This document shows, piece by piece, positions 49,492 through 57,123 of a stretch of 64,000 bases of DNA. This DNA is from an uncultured Oscillospiraceae bacterium (GTDB taxonomy: Bacteria > Bacillota > Clostridia > Oscillospirales > Ruminococcaceae). The DNA is taken from the NCBI GenBank assembly GCA_934465295.1, contig CAKSKU010000010.1, forward strand, positions 1 to 64,000. The letters are read 5' to 3'. Every line of letters starts with the position of its first letter. Position 1 is the stretch's first letter. Position numbers and translations under genes: made by a program. The notes below the pieces were generated by a model, which was given only the letters and a program-made list of their open reading frames with translations, did no database searches and had not been told where the DNA came from.

Positions 49492-50819
49492 CTCTGTTCC
49501 TCCATAGCCGCATCCAACGCTTTGAGTGCTCTGTCGGCGATGACCTGATAGCGCTGCTGCTTGTCCTTTATACGCTCGCCGATGTCGGGAAGGATACCCA
49601 TATTTGCTCCCATCGGCTGAAAATTTACAACGCTTTCATCGGATATATAAGCCGAAAGTGCGCCGAGCATCGTTTCTCTCGGAAGTGATAGCGGCGCTTT
49701 TCCGAGCAGCTTTCGTGCAAGATTTTTTCCTGCGATTATACCGCTTGCGGCGGATTCCATATAACCCTCAACGCCCGTTATCTGACCTGCGAAAAAGATT
49801 CTGCCGTCCGAACGAAGCGAAAAATCACTGTTCAGGAGCTTCGGCGAATTGAGAAATGAATTTCTGTGCATTACGCCATAGCGCAGAAACTCAGCATTTT
49901 CCAGTCCGGGGATAAGCGAGAACACACGCTTCTGCTCGCCGAATTTGAGGTTCGTCTGGAAGCCGACAATGTTGTACATCGTTCCCGAGCTGTTCTCTTT
50001 ACGAAGCTGAACAACGGCGTAGGGTCGCTTTCCCGTCACGGGGTCGGTCAGTCCGACAGGCTTCATTGCACCGTAGCGCATCGTTTCCTCACCGCGCTTG
50101 GCGAGGACTTCGATCGGCATACAGCCCTCATAAACGGTGAAGCTGTCGTTCTTGTTGTGAAGCTCCTGCGGACGGTCGAACTCGTGGAGCGGAGCGGACT
50201 CCGCATTGATTATTGCATTGTAAAATGTGAGGTATTCTTCCTTTGTAAAAGGGCAGTTGATGTAATCATCGTCACCTCTGCCGTAGCGTGCTGCAAAGAA
50301 CGCTCTGTTCATATCGAGCGAATCAAAGGAAACTATCGGGGCGGCTGCATCGTAAAAGCTGAGATATCCGCCGCACAATCCGCTTATGCTCTCTGCAAGT
50401 CCGTCCGAGGTGAGCGGTCCTGTTGCGATGATGACATTCCCATCGGGTATCTTTGTGACCTCCTCGCTGTGGAGGGTGATATTTTCGTGCGACTTTATTT
50501 TTTCTGTCACAAGGTCGGAAAAAAGCTTTCTGTCTACCGCAAGTGCGCCGCCTGCAGGGACGGCTGTTTCCTCTGCGCAGGGGACTGTGAGCGAACCCAG
50601 GCGGCGCATCTCCTCTTTGAGCAGACCTGCCGCCGAATTTACCCTTGAAGCTTTGAGCGAATTTGAGCATACAAGCTCCGCAAAGCCCTCATATTTATGC
50701 GCAGGGGAAAACTTTTTCGGCTTCATTTCGTAAAGGTCAACGTGTATTCCTGCCTGTGCAAGCTGCCACGCCGCCTCACAGCCTGCAAGACCTGCGCCGA
50801 TAACTTTGACGTTATTCAT
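49488..50819 (-). CDS. trmFO: Folate/FAD-dependent tRNA (uracil-54) methyltransferase TrmFO
   Basis: A 443-residue flavoenzyme that makes ribothymidine 54 in tRNA using methylenetetrahydrofolate. The FAD site is IGAGLAGCEAAWQLA at the N-terminus, ELVCSNSLKA carries the catalytic Cys, and GVEGYMESAASGIIAG and QPMGANMGILPDIGER are conserved late blocks. It is downstream of topA, a common Firmicute order (topA-trmFO), with one small zinc-ribbon gene between. Confidence 0.96.
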   Translation of the reverse strand: MNNVKVIGAGLAGCEAAWQLAQAGIHVDLYEMKPKKFSPAHKYEGFAELVCSNSLKASRVNSAAGLLKEEMRRLGSLTVPCAEETAVPAGGALAVDRKLFSDLVTEKIKSHENITLHSEEVTKIPDGNVIIATGPLTSDGLAESISGLCGGYLSFYDAAAPIVSFDSLDMNRAFFAARYGRGDDDYINCPFTKEEYLTFYNAIINAESAPLHEFDRPQELHNKNDSFTVYEGCMPIEVLAKRGEETMRYGAMKPVGLTDPVTGKRPYAVVQLRKENSSGTMYNIVGFQTNLKFGEQKRVFSLIPGLENAEFLRYGVMHRNSFLNSPKLLNSDFSLRSDGRIFFAGQITGVEGYMESAASGIIAGKNLARKLLGKAPLSLPRETMLGALSAYISDESVVNFQPMGANMGILPDIGERIKDKQQRYQVIADRALKALDAAMEEQR

Positions 50820-50822
50820 ATT

Positions 50823-51020
50823 TTATTTATCCTTGAAAACCTTTGGATTTTGTGCGTATAATTCGATATATCCGCAGCTTGGACAGCCAAAGCAGTCAAT
50901 GCCGCTGCATTTGTTGCCGTCAAGCAGCTTTTTATCCATATTCGCCACGTTCAGCACGCCGCCTACAGCAGCCGATATGACAGCTTTTTTCATTTCTGTT
51001 TTACACTTCGGACAATCCAT
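50823..51020 (-). CDS. Small PF20097-like zinc-ribbon protein
   Basis: A 65-residue protein with CPKCKTEM at the start and a CPSCGYIELYAQNP end, a pair of CxxC sites for one zinc. This start-and-end zinc ribbon with a middle insert is common in small Firmicute proteins; the PF20097-like label is an impression, not a test. The start is ATG 51020 behind AAAGGA. It lies one base after topA and three before trmFO, in one operon. Function unknown. Confidence 0.7.
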   Translation of the reverse strand: MDCPKCKTEMKKAVISAAVGGVLNVANMDKKLLDGNKCSGIDCFGCPSCGYIELYAQNPKVFKDK

Positions 51021-51021
51021 A

Positions 51022-53100
51022 TTACTTATCCTTTCGTACAGCAACTTCGTAGCCGCAGCCTTCCTTTAAGCAGAAAAGCTTGCCGCCCTTTTTGAAGAGC
51101 GTTGTGCCGTCGTTGCACTTCGGGCATTTATCGGAAACGGGAGTGTCCCAAGTCATAAAGTCGCAGTTCGGATTATCCTCGCAGCCGAAATATTTTTTGC
51201 CCTTTTTGGACTTTTTCTGGAGTATCTTCTTGCCGCACTTGGGGCAGATGCCGCCTGTCGGCTTGATGATCTTCTTCGTGTTCGTACATTCGGGGAATCC
51301 CGAGCAGGCAAGGAACTTTCCGAATCTGCCTATCTTGATTACCATAGGCTTGCCGCAGACCTCACATACCTCGTCCGTTTCTTCATCGGGGACTTTGATG
51401 CGCTTGCCGTCCATATCGGTCTCAGCCTTTTTGAGCGTTGCATCGAAATCGTCATAGAAATCGTGCAGGGTCTGTACCCAATCAGCCTCGCCCGTTTCGA
51501 CCTTATCGAGGTTGCTTTCCATATTCGCTGTGAATTTCGTATCAACGATATGCTTGAAGTGGTCTTTCATGACCTGCGTTGTGACCTCGCCAAGACCTGT
51601 CGGTTTAAGCTGCTTTCCGTCACGTTCGACATAGAATCGGTTGGTGATAGTTGAGATAGTCGGAGCGTAAGTCGACGGTCTGCCGATGCCGTTTTCTTCA
51701 AGTGCTTTGATGAGCGTTGCTTCGGTATATCTTGCAGGCGGCTGTGTGAAATGCTGGTTGCCCTCGATTGCTTTAAGCTTGAGCTTGTCGCCTTTTTCGA
51801 TAACGGGGAGGACTTTGTTTTCCTCATCGTCCTTTGTTTCCTCATAGAGAACGGTGAAGCCGTCGAATTTTACCGAGAAGCCCGTTGCCTTGAAGGTGCA
51901 GCCGTTTGCATCGATAGCAGCGGAAACAGTATCGAGCGAAGCACTTTCCATCTGGCTCGCGATGAAGCGTTCCCAGATGAGGCGGTAGAGCTTGAACTGC
52001 TCGGGAGTGAGGCTGTCTTTTATCTTTGCAGGGGTAAGCTCGGGCATGGACGGACGGATAGCTTCGTGGGCGTCCTGTGCGCCTGCTTTGGTCTTGTATA
52101 TTTTAGGTGTGGAGGGAACGTACTTTTTGCCGTAGACCTCCTCGATATATTTATAGGCTGCGGCACGGGCTTCATCGGAGATACGCAGGCTGTCTGTTCT
52201 CATATATGTGATAAGACCGACTGCGCCCATATTTTCAATTTCAACGCCCTCATAAAGCGTCTGCGCTGTTTTCATTGTTTTTGCAGCGGCAAAGCCAAGC
52301 TTTTTGGAAGCTTCCTGCTGCATTGTTGAAGTTGTGAACGGGGGTGCGGGCGACTTTCTGCGGACGGATTTCTTGACCTCGGTGACGATATAGTCTGCGC
52401 CCTCGACACGGGCAAGTATCGCATCGGTCTCCTCCTTGGAGTGGAGCTCGGTCTTTTTGCCGTCGATGCCGTAGAACGAAGCTGCGAACTGCTTTTTCGA
52501 GGACGGAGCGGTCATTTTCGTATCGATAGACCAGTATTCCTCGGGCTTAAAGTTCTGTATCTGCTTCTCCCTGTCAACGACGAGCGAGACAGCGACCGAC
52601 TGGACACGTCCTGCGGAAAGCCCACGGCGAACCTTTTTCCAGAGGAACGGTGAAAGCTTGTAACCAACGATACGGTCGAGGATACGGCGAGCCTGCTGTG
52701 CATTTACAAGGTCAATGTCGATGCTGCGAGGGTGTGCCATACCATTGGTAACGCCCGTTTTTGTAATTTCGTTGAAAGTTACTCGGTCGTTTGCGTCCAT
52801 AGGCAGTCCGAGCATCTGCGCCAAGTGCCATGAAATGGCTTCTCCCTCACGGTCAGGGTCCGTTGCGAGATAGACGAAATCAGCCTTTTTAGCTTCGTTC
52901 TTTAAGCTTGCGATAAGCTCCTCTTTGCCCTTTATATCGGTATAAACGGGTTTGAAATCATTGTCAACGTCAACGCTGAGCTTGGATTTCGGCAGGTCAC
53001 GGACATGACCCATTGAAGCAACGACCTCATAGCCGCTGCCAAGATATTTTTTTATAGTTTTAGCCTTTGCAGGCGACTCCACTATTACAAGCTTTGACAT
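51022..53100 (-). CDS. topA: DNA topoisomerase I
   Basis: A 692-residue type IA topoisomerase that relaxes negative supercoils. The Toprim domain begins SKLVIVESPAKAKTIKKYLG, with DPDREGEAISWH; the active-site Tyr is in GLITYMRTDSLR near residue 306. Three C-terminal four-Cys zinc motifs follow (CEVCGKP, CPKCGKKI, CPKCND). The length is usual. dprA lies 33 bases upstream. Confidence 0.97.
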   Translation of the reverse strand: MSKLVIVESPAKAKTIKKYLGSGYEVVASMGHVRDLPKSKLSVDVDNDFKPVYTDIKGKEELIASLKNEAKKADFVYLATDPDREGEAISWHLAQMLGLPMDANDRVTFNEITKTGVTNGMAHPRSIDIDLVNAQQARRILDRIVGYKLSPFLWKKVRRGLSAGRVQSVAVSLVVDREKQIQNFKPEEYWSIDTKMTAPSSKKQFAASFYGIDGKKTELHSKEETDAILARVEGADYIVTEVKKSVRRKSPAPPFTTSTMQQEASKKLGFAAAKTMKTAQTLYEGVEIENMGAVGLITYMRTDSLRISDEARAAAYKYIEEVYGKKYVPSTPKIYKTKAGAQDAHEAIRPSMPELTPAKIKDSLTPEQFKLYRLIWERFIASQMESASLDTVSAAIDANGCTFKATGFSVKFDGFTVLYEETKDDEENKVLPVIEKGDKLKLKAIEGNQHFTQPPARYTEATLIKALEENGIGRPSTYAPTISTITNRFYVERDGKQLKPTGLGEVTTQVMKDHFKHIVDTKFTANMESNLDKVETGEADWVQTLHDFYDDFDATLKKAETDMDGKRIKVPDEETDEVCEVCGKPMVIKIGRFGKFLACSGFPECTNTKKIIKPTGGICPKCGKKILQKKSKKGKKYFGCEDNPNCDFMTWDTPVSDKCPKCNDGTTLFKKGGKLFCLKEGCGYEVAVRKDK

Positions 53101-53133
53101 TTATATCATAACTCCTTTCGGAAAATCATCGGT

Positions 53134-54372
53134 TCAAAGGGCAATGTACTCCTGCCCTGTTTCGGAATAAACAGCTCCGTCAATTTCAAGGTCGGTGATG
53201 AGCATAAGCACCTCCGAGATATCGAGACCGCTCTTTTCGGCGACCTCATCGGGCGAAATGCCGCCCTTGGCGTTCCTTATGATATCATAGATGACGCCCG
53301 AACTGCCCTCGGGTCTGTATGCTTCTTCGCTCACGATATCGGCAGGCTTTGGTTCAGTCGGCTTGGGCTGCTTTTTCGGCTTCTGCTTCTTCGGTTCGGG
53401 GGTATTCGCTTCAGAAGCGGCTTCCATTGCCCTTTCATCAAGCCTTGCGGTATCGGAAATGCTGTCTTTTACAGGCTTATGACTGTAATTCTCGAAATAT
53501 TCGCACGGGATATCCCGGTCATAAAGCAGAGGTATCGCACCGTCACGGAGCAGCAGCTTATTGCCGTCATATCTCGGGTCGAAAATATCGTGCGGAGGTA
53601 TTACCCACAGATCTCTGCCCTGAGAAACGGCATTTGAAGCGGTATTGAGCGAGCCGCTTCTTTCCGAGGCTTCGACAACGACCGTTCCCATCGCTATCCC
53701 TGAGAGTATTCTGTTCCTTGCGGGGAAATTATGGCGGTTCGCACTTGAATTCGGGAAGTATTCGGATATGAACAGACCGTTTGCGGCTACCTCATCGATA
53801 TATCGGCTGTTCTCGGCAGGATATTCATAGCCTATGCCCGAACCGAGGACGGCTATCGTTTTTCCTCCCGAGCGGACTGCGGAAAGGTGTGCTGTGATGT
53901 CCGTTCCGACCGCAAATCCGCTTGCCACTGCGATGCCCGACTTTGCAAGCGCCGTGCATATTTTCTTCGCTGTATTTACTGAATATTCGGAGGGGTTTCT
54001 TGCTCCGACGACCGACACTATAACATCGGACGTGAGCAGTCCGAGCTCACCCTTGCAGAAAAGCAGCACGGGCGGATCGTATATCCCCCTTAATCTTGGC
54101 GGATAATCGGTATCGTTGAAACCGACTATTCCGATATTATGACCGAAGCAGTAGGAAATTATTTCACGGAGCTGGCTTGCGGTCGTGTTTTCTGCGGCTC
54201 TTAACTCCTGCGGTGTAAAGATATCCTGCGTACGTCCGAAGGCGATGGCTTTATAGAGCGCATCGAGCGAGCCGAAATGCTGTACAAGCTCCCATATCCT
54301 TGCTTTTCCAACGCCGAAGCAGGATACGATATACAGCAGTTTTATTATTTCATCACGGAAGATATCGCTCAT
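53134..54372 (-). CDS. dprA: DNA processing protein DprA
   Basis: A 412-residue protein that protects incoming single-stranded DNA and loads RecA in natural transformation. A SAM-like N-terminus is followed by the Rossmann core (VVGARNPSEYS, ASGFAVGTDITAHL, GIAMGTVVVEASERSGSL) and, after a Pro/Lys-rich linker, a C-terminal winged helix (GGISPDEVAEKSGLDISEVL). The start is ATG 54372 behind GGAG, overlapping the trmH stop as ATGA. Order trmH-dprA-topA-trmFO fits Firmicutes. Confidence 0.95.
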   Translation of the reverse strand: MSDIFRDEIIKLLYIVSCFGVGKARIWELVQHFGSLDALYKAIAFGRTQDIFTPQELRAAENTTASQLREIISYCFGHNIGIVGFNDTDYPPRLRGIYDPPVLLFCKGELGLLTSDVIVSVVGARNPSEYSVNTAKKICTALAKSGIAVASGFAVGTDITAHLSAVRSGGKTIAVLGSGIGYEYPAENSRYIDEVAANGLFISEYFPNSSANRHNFPARNRILSGIAMGTVVVEASERSGSLNTASNAVSQGRDLWVIPPHDIFDPRYDGNKLLLRDGAIPLLYDRDIPCEYFENYSHKPVKDSISDTARLDERAMEAASEANTPEPKKQKPKKQPKPTEPKPADIVSEEAYRPEGSSGVIYDIIRNAKGGISPDEVAEKSGLDISEVLMLITDLEIDGAVYSETGQEYIAL

Positions 54373-55154
54373 TTTGTCAGCTCCCACATTATTATTGAGG
54401 CGGCAGTTGCGGCGTTGAGCGAATTGACGTTGCCGTTCATGTGTATGGTGAGCTTTTTATCGCATCGGCTGACGGTCTCCTGCGAAAGTCCGCTGCCCTC
54501 GTTTCCGATAAGCACGGCTGCGCCGTTTCTGAATGAGCAGTCGGTGAGGGAAAGTGCGTTCGCATCTATCACGGAAGCAAAGGTCTCAATTCCCTTATTT
54601 TTAAGTGCCGCAAACATTTCATTCCCGTCGGCGTTTGCTATCCTCATTCGGAAAAGGCTGCCCATAGTTGAGCGCACCGTTTTAGGGTTATAAATATCAC
54701 AGCAGTTCACGGCTATAATTCCGTCAACACCCATAGCGTCAGCTGTTCTGATAATTGTACCCATATTTCCGGGGTCCTGGAGCTGCACGAGCACGGCGTA
54801 TTTTCCGTGTTCCTTCACAAGCTCGTCCGCAGTAATGCTTTTCGGCATTTTGCAGGCTGCGAATATGCCCTGCGTTCCCTGCGTTTGTGCAAGTGAAGAA
54901 GCAAGCTCATCGGGAACAATGATGATTTTTCCGCATTTTTCTTCAAGCCTTTCAAGCAGTTCGGGGAACTTTTCCGAAGTCGTTTCCGAAGCTATGACAA
55001 AGCTCATTTCCGCATTTTCCATTGCCGCATCTTCGACAAGTCTTACGCCCTCGAGTGGAAACAGCTCATACTCGCTGCGGTATTTTTTCGCCGAAGCTAT
55101 CTTCTTGAAAAGCTTTATTTTATCGTTTTCCTTTGAAGCAATAAACTGTCGCAA
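54369..55154 (-). CDS. TrmH family RNA methyltransferase
   Basis: A 261-residue SPOUT methyltransferase that 2'-O-methylates rRNA or tRNA. The knot motifs are DPGNMGTIIRTADAMG, LIGNEGSGLSQE and NVNSLNAATAASI. The N-terminal part is a substrate-binding domain (RLVEDAAMENA) as in TsnR/RlmB types. The exact target is unknown. Confidence 0.92.
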   Translation of the reverse strand: MRQFIASKENDKIKLFKKIASAKKYRSEYELFPLEGVRLVEDAAMENAEMSFVIASETTSEKFPELLERLEEKCGKIIIVPDELASSLAQTQGTQGIFAACKMPKSITADELVKEHGKYAVLVQLQDPGNMGTIIRTADAMGVDGIIAVNCCDIYNPKTVRSTMGSLFRMRIANADGNEMFAALKNKGIETFASVIDANALSLTDCSFRNGAAVLIGNEGSGLSQETVSRCDKKLTIHMNGNVNSLNAATAASIIMWELTK

Positions 55155-55213
55155 CGCTCTGTTCCTCCTTAAAAATGCGGTTTGTTCACAATTTTCTCAT
55201 GATCATAAAAATC

Positions 55214-55248
55214 GCAAAAAGTCAGAAGGAAAAATTTCACTTCTGACC
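55214..55248 (-). terminator. Terminator of the infC-rpmI-rplT operon
   Basis: GTCAGAAG (55221-55228) pairs with CTTCTGAC (55240-55247); on the minus strand five T follow. Confidence 0.85.
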
Positions 55249-55264
55249 TTATAAGCGTTTTTAA

Positions 55265-55618
55265 TTAAAGAGCAGCCTTTGCCTTTTCGGTAAGAGCTGT
55301 GAAACCTGCTGCATCGTTAACAGCGATCTCTGCGAGCATCTTTCTGTTAAGTGTGACCCCAGCCTTCTTAAGACCATTCATGAATGTTGAGTAGTTCATG
55401 CCGTTCATCTTGCAAGCTGCGGAAATTCTTGTGATCCAGAGCTTTCTGAAATCTCTCTTCTTAAGACGTCTGCCGACATAAGCATAGTTGCCGGACTTCA
55501 TAACGGCTTCTTTAGCCATTTTGAAATGCTTGCTCTTTGCGCCCCAGTAGCCCTTAGCAAGCTTTAATGTTTTATTTCTTCTCTTTCGAGTAGCCATTGC
55601 GCCCTTAACACGAGCCAT
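55265..55618 (-). CDS. rplT: 50S ribosomal protein bL20
   Basis: A 117-residue basic ribosomal protein needed early in 50S assembly. It begins MARVKGAMATRKRRNKTL and has the conserved RDFRKLWITRISAACKMNG. In Firmicutes bL20 binds the leader of its own operon and represses it. It follows rpmI by 32 bases. Confidence 0.98.
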   Translation of the reverse strand: MARVKGAMATRKRRNKTLKLAKGYWGAKSKHFKMAKEAVMKSGNYAYVGRRLKKRDFRKLWITRISAACKMNGMNYSTFMNGLKKAGVTLNRKMLAEIAVNDAAGFTALTEKAKAAL

Positions 55619-55650
55619 AATTCTTTACCTCCGTTTATTTCGTATTTAGA

Positions 55651-55848
55651 TTACTTGTAAGGAATAAGAACCTTAACGGTTGAAGCGTTTGCAGAGCTTG
55701 CGTAGCCGGCTGCTCTTGCAATTCTCTTACGCTTTGTAGCCTTCTGAGTAAGTCTGTGTCTCTTGTTGGTCTTCTGATACTTTACAAGACCGTTCTTGGT
55801 TACTTTAAAACGCTTTTTTGCGCCAGAATGTGTTTTCTGCTTAGGCAT
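55651..55848 (-). CDS. rpmI: 50S ribosomal protein bL35
   Basis: A 65-residue basic protein beginning MPKQKTHSGAKKRFKVTKNG, the family signature. The start ATG follows AGGAGG. It lies between infC and rplT in the standard operon. Confidence 0.98.
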   Translation of the reverse strand: MPKQKTHSGAKKRFKVTKNGLVKYQKTNKRHRLTQKATKRKRIARAAGYASSANASTVKVLIPYK

Positions 55849-55896
55849 GATGTATCCTCCTTCAATTTTTAGGCGAAGCTTTCGCCGTTGTATTTT

Positions 55897-56424
55897 TTAT
55901 TTTGAAGCCTTTGGGGAAACGAACATAACGAGTGCGCGTCCCTCCATTTTAGATGGCTTTTCAACCGTACCGTATTCGGAAACAGCTTCCTTGAATCTGT
56001 CGAGAAGCTCTTCACCGAGCTGAGGGTGGGCTATTGCACGCTTGCGGAAACGAATGGAAACCTTGAGCTTGTCGCCGCCCTTAAGGAACTTTGCAGCCTG
56101 ATTTACCTTTGTGTTGAAATCGTTCGTGTCGATGGTGGAGAACATTCTGATCTCCTTAACGTCAACGACCTTCTGATTTTTCTTTGCTTCCTTCTCACGC
56201 TTGCCCTGTTCAAAAAGGTACTTTCCGTAGTCCATGATCTTACACACGGGCGGAGTTGCCTGCGGAGCAATTTTTACAAGATCAAGCTCTCTTTCTTCTG
56301 CAAGAGCCAACGCTTCCTTTGCCGAGATAACGCCGATGGCGGAACCGTCGGAATCAATCACACGGATCTCTTTGTCCTTGATTTCTTCATTAATCTGTAA
56401 TTCTTTAACGCTTATGTTAAGCAC
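55897..56424 (-). CDS. infC: Translation initiation factor IF-3
   Basis: A 175-residue (or about 172) factor that keeps 30S subunits free and checks the start codon. The N domain has QINEEIKDKEIRVID and the C domain VKEIRMFSTIDTNDF and SIRFRKRAIAHPQLG. The start is uncertain: GTG at 56424 is itself part of the ribosome site GGGGGTG, which is six bases before an in-frame ATA at 56415. IF-3 genes often use rare start codons for autoregulation, so ATA 56415 is a real possibility. A leader with an attenuator precedes it. Confidence 0.95.
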   Translation of the reverse strand: MLNISVKELQINEEIKDKEIRVIDSDGSAIGVISAKEALALAEERELDLVKIAPQATPPVCKIMDYGKYLFEQGKREKEAKKNQKVVDVKEIRMFSTIDTNDFNTKVNQAAKFLKGGDKLKVSIRFRKRAIAHPQLGEELLDRFKEAVSEYGTVEKPSKMEGRALVMFVSPKASK

Positions 56425-56429
56425 CCCCG

Positions 56430-56471
56430 AAATAAAATAAAAATGAGCGGAAAAGCATCTCTTCCGCTCAT
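56430..56471 (-). terminator. Leader terminator (attenuator) before infC
   Basis: ATGAGCGGAA (56443-56452) pairs with TTCCGCTCAT (56462-56471); on the minus strand TTTTATTTTATTT follows. It ends just before infC, so it can stop transcription of the whole operon. Confidence 0.85.
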
Positions 56472-56613
56472 ACTGTGTTTCATCTCAAAGCAGGCAGGCA
56501 TTAAAGCCGCCGCTTGTAAATAAAAAAGAGTATCTATTGACCTCTGCGCACTTTTGCGGCAGGGTGAGAACGGAAAGTTCTGCTTTATTTTAAATGGTTT
56601 TCTCAAACCAACG
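56472..56613 (-). ncRNA. Probable bL20-type autoregulatory leader of infC-rpmI-rplT
   Basis: The 140-base leader between promoter and attenuator has GC-rich stems (CAAGCGGCGGC, GCCTGCCTGC, CACCCTGCCGC). Position and layout fit the L20 leader of Firmicutes, in which bL20 binding promotes termination; I infer the class from context and not from a full structural match. Confidence 0.6.
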
Positions 56614-56619
56614 CTATAT

Positions 56620-56647
56620 ATTATACCACAAAATATGCATTTGTCAA
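56620..56647 (-). promoter_or_regulatory. Promoter of the infC-rpmI-rplT operon
   Basis: On the minus strand TTGACA (56647-56642), 16 bases, TATAAT (56625-56620): both boxes match consensus. Confidence 0.9.
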
Positions 56648-56675
56648 GGGTTTTTGCAAATTTTTTTTAAAAAAC

Positions 56676-57107
56676 TTACTGTCCGTCAGCCGAATCGGTA
56701 CTCTCGGAAGCATTTCCCGCAAGCTTGTTCTGATAGGATTCGTTGTCGAACCATTCGTCCAGCACCTTTACGGAGATCGAATAGCCTGTGCCCGTTTTAA
56801 CATACTCGGTTATCTCGCCCGTAGTGAGGAGCGTTTCCATCTCCTGCGCTGTGAGGTTGAGATACTCGGCAGCTTCGTCCTCGGTGAGGTATTTTTTCTC
56901 GCCGAACTTAACGCTGTCGGGCGTTGTGACGTTGCTTATATTCGAGAAAGACTTATCGGTCATCGTCTTATTCAGCTTGCGTATGCCGCCGCCTATCGAA
57001 AGTCCGCTTATAAGTACACATATTCCGAGGAAGACTGCTCCGACGAATGTTCCGTTTATCATCTTTGAACCCGATGTCCTGTTTCTGTTAGTCTGATTTG
57101 AAGCCAT
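56676..57107 (-). CDS. Membrane protein with an excisionase-like helix-turn-helix
   Basis: A 143-residue protein: a basic Asn/Thr-rich N-terminus, one membrane span (GTFVGAVFLGICVLISGLSI), a linker and a C-terminal MerR/excisionase-like helix-turn-helix (YLTEDEAAEYLNLTAQEMET, then VKVLDEWFDNE). Such a domain is normally cytoplasmic, so the topology would be N-in or the domain has lost DNA binding. It follows addA by 16 bases. Function unknown. Confidence 0.7.
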   Translation of the reverse strand: MASNQTNRNRTSGSKMINGTFVGAVFLGICVLISGLSIGGGIRKLNKTMTDKSFSNISNVTTPDSVKFGEKKYLTEDEAAEYLNLTAQEMETLLTTGEITEYVKTGTGYSISVKVLDEWFDNESYQNKLAGNASESTDSADGQ

Positions 57108-57123
57108 TTTTTGTTCCAGCCTT

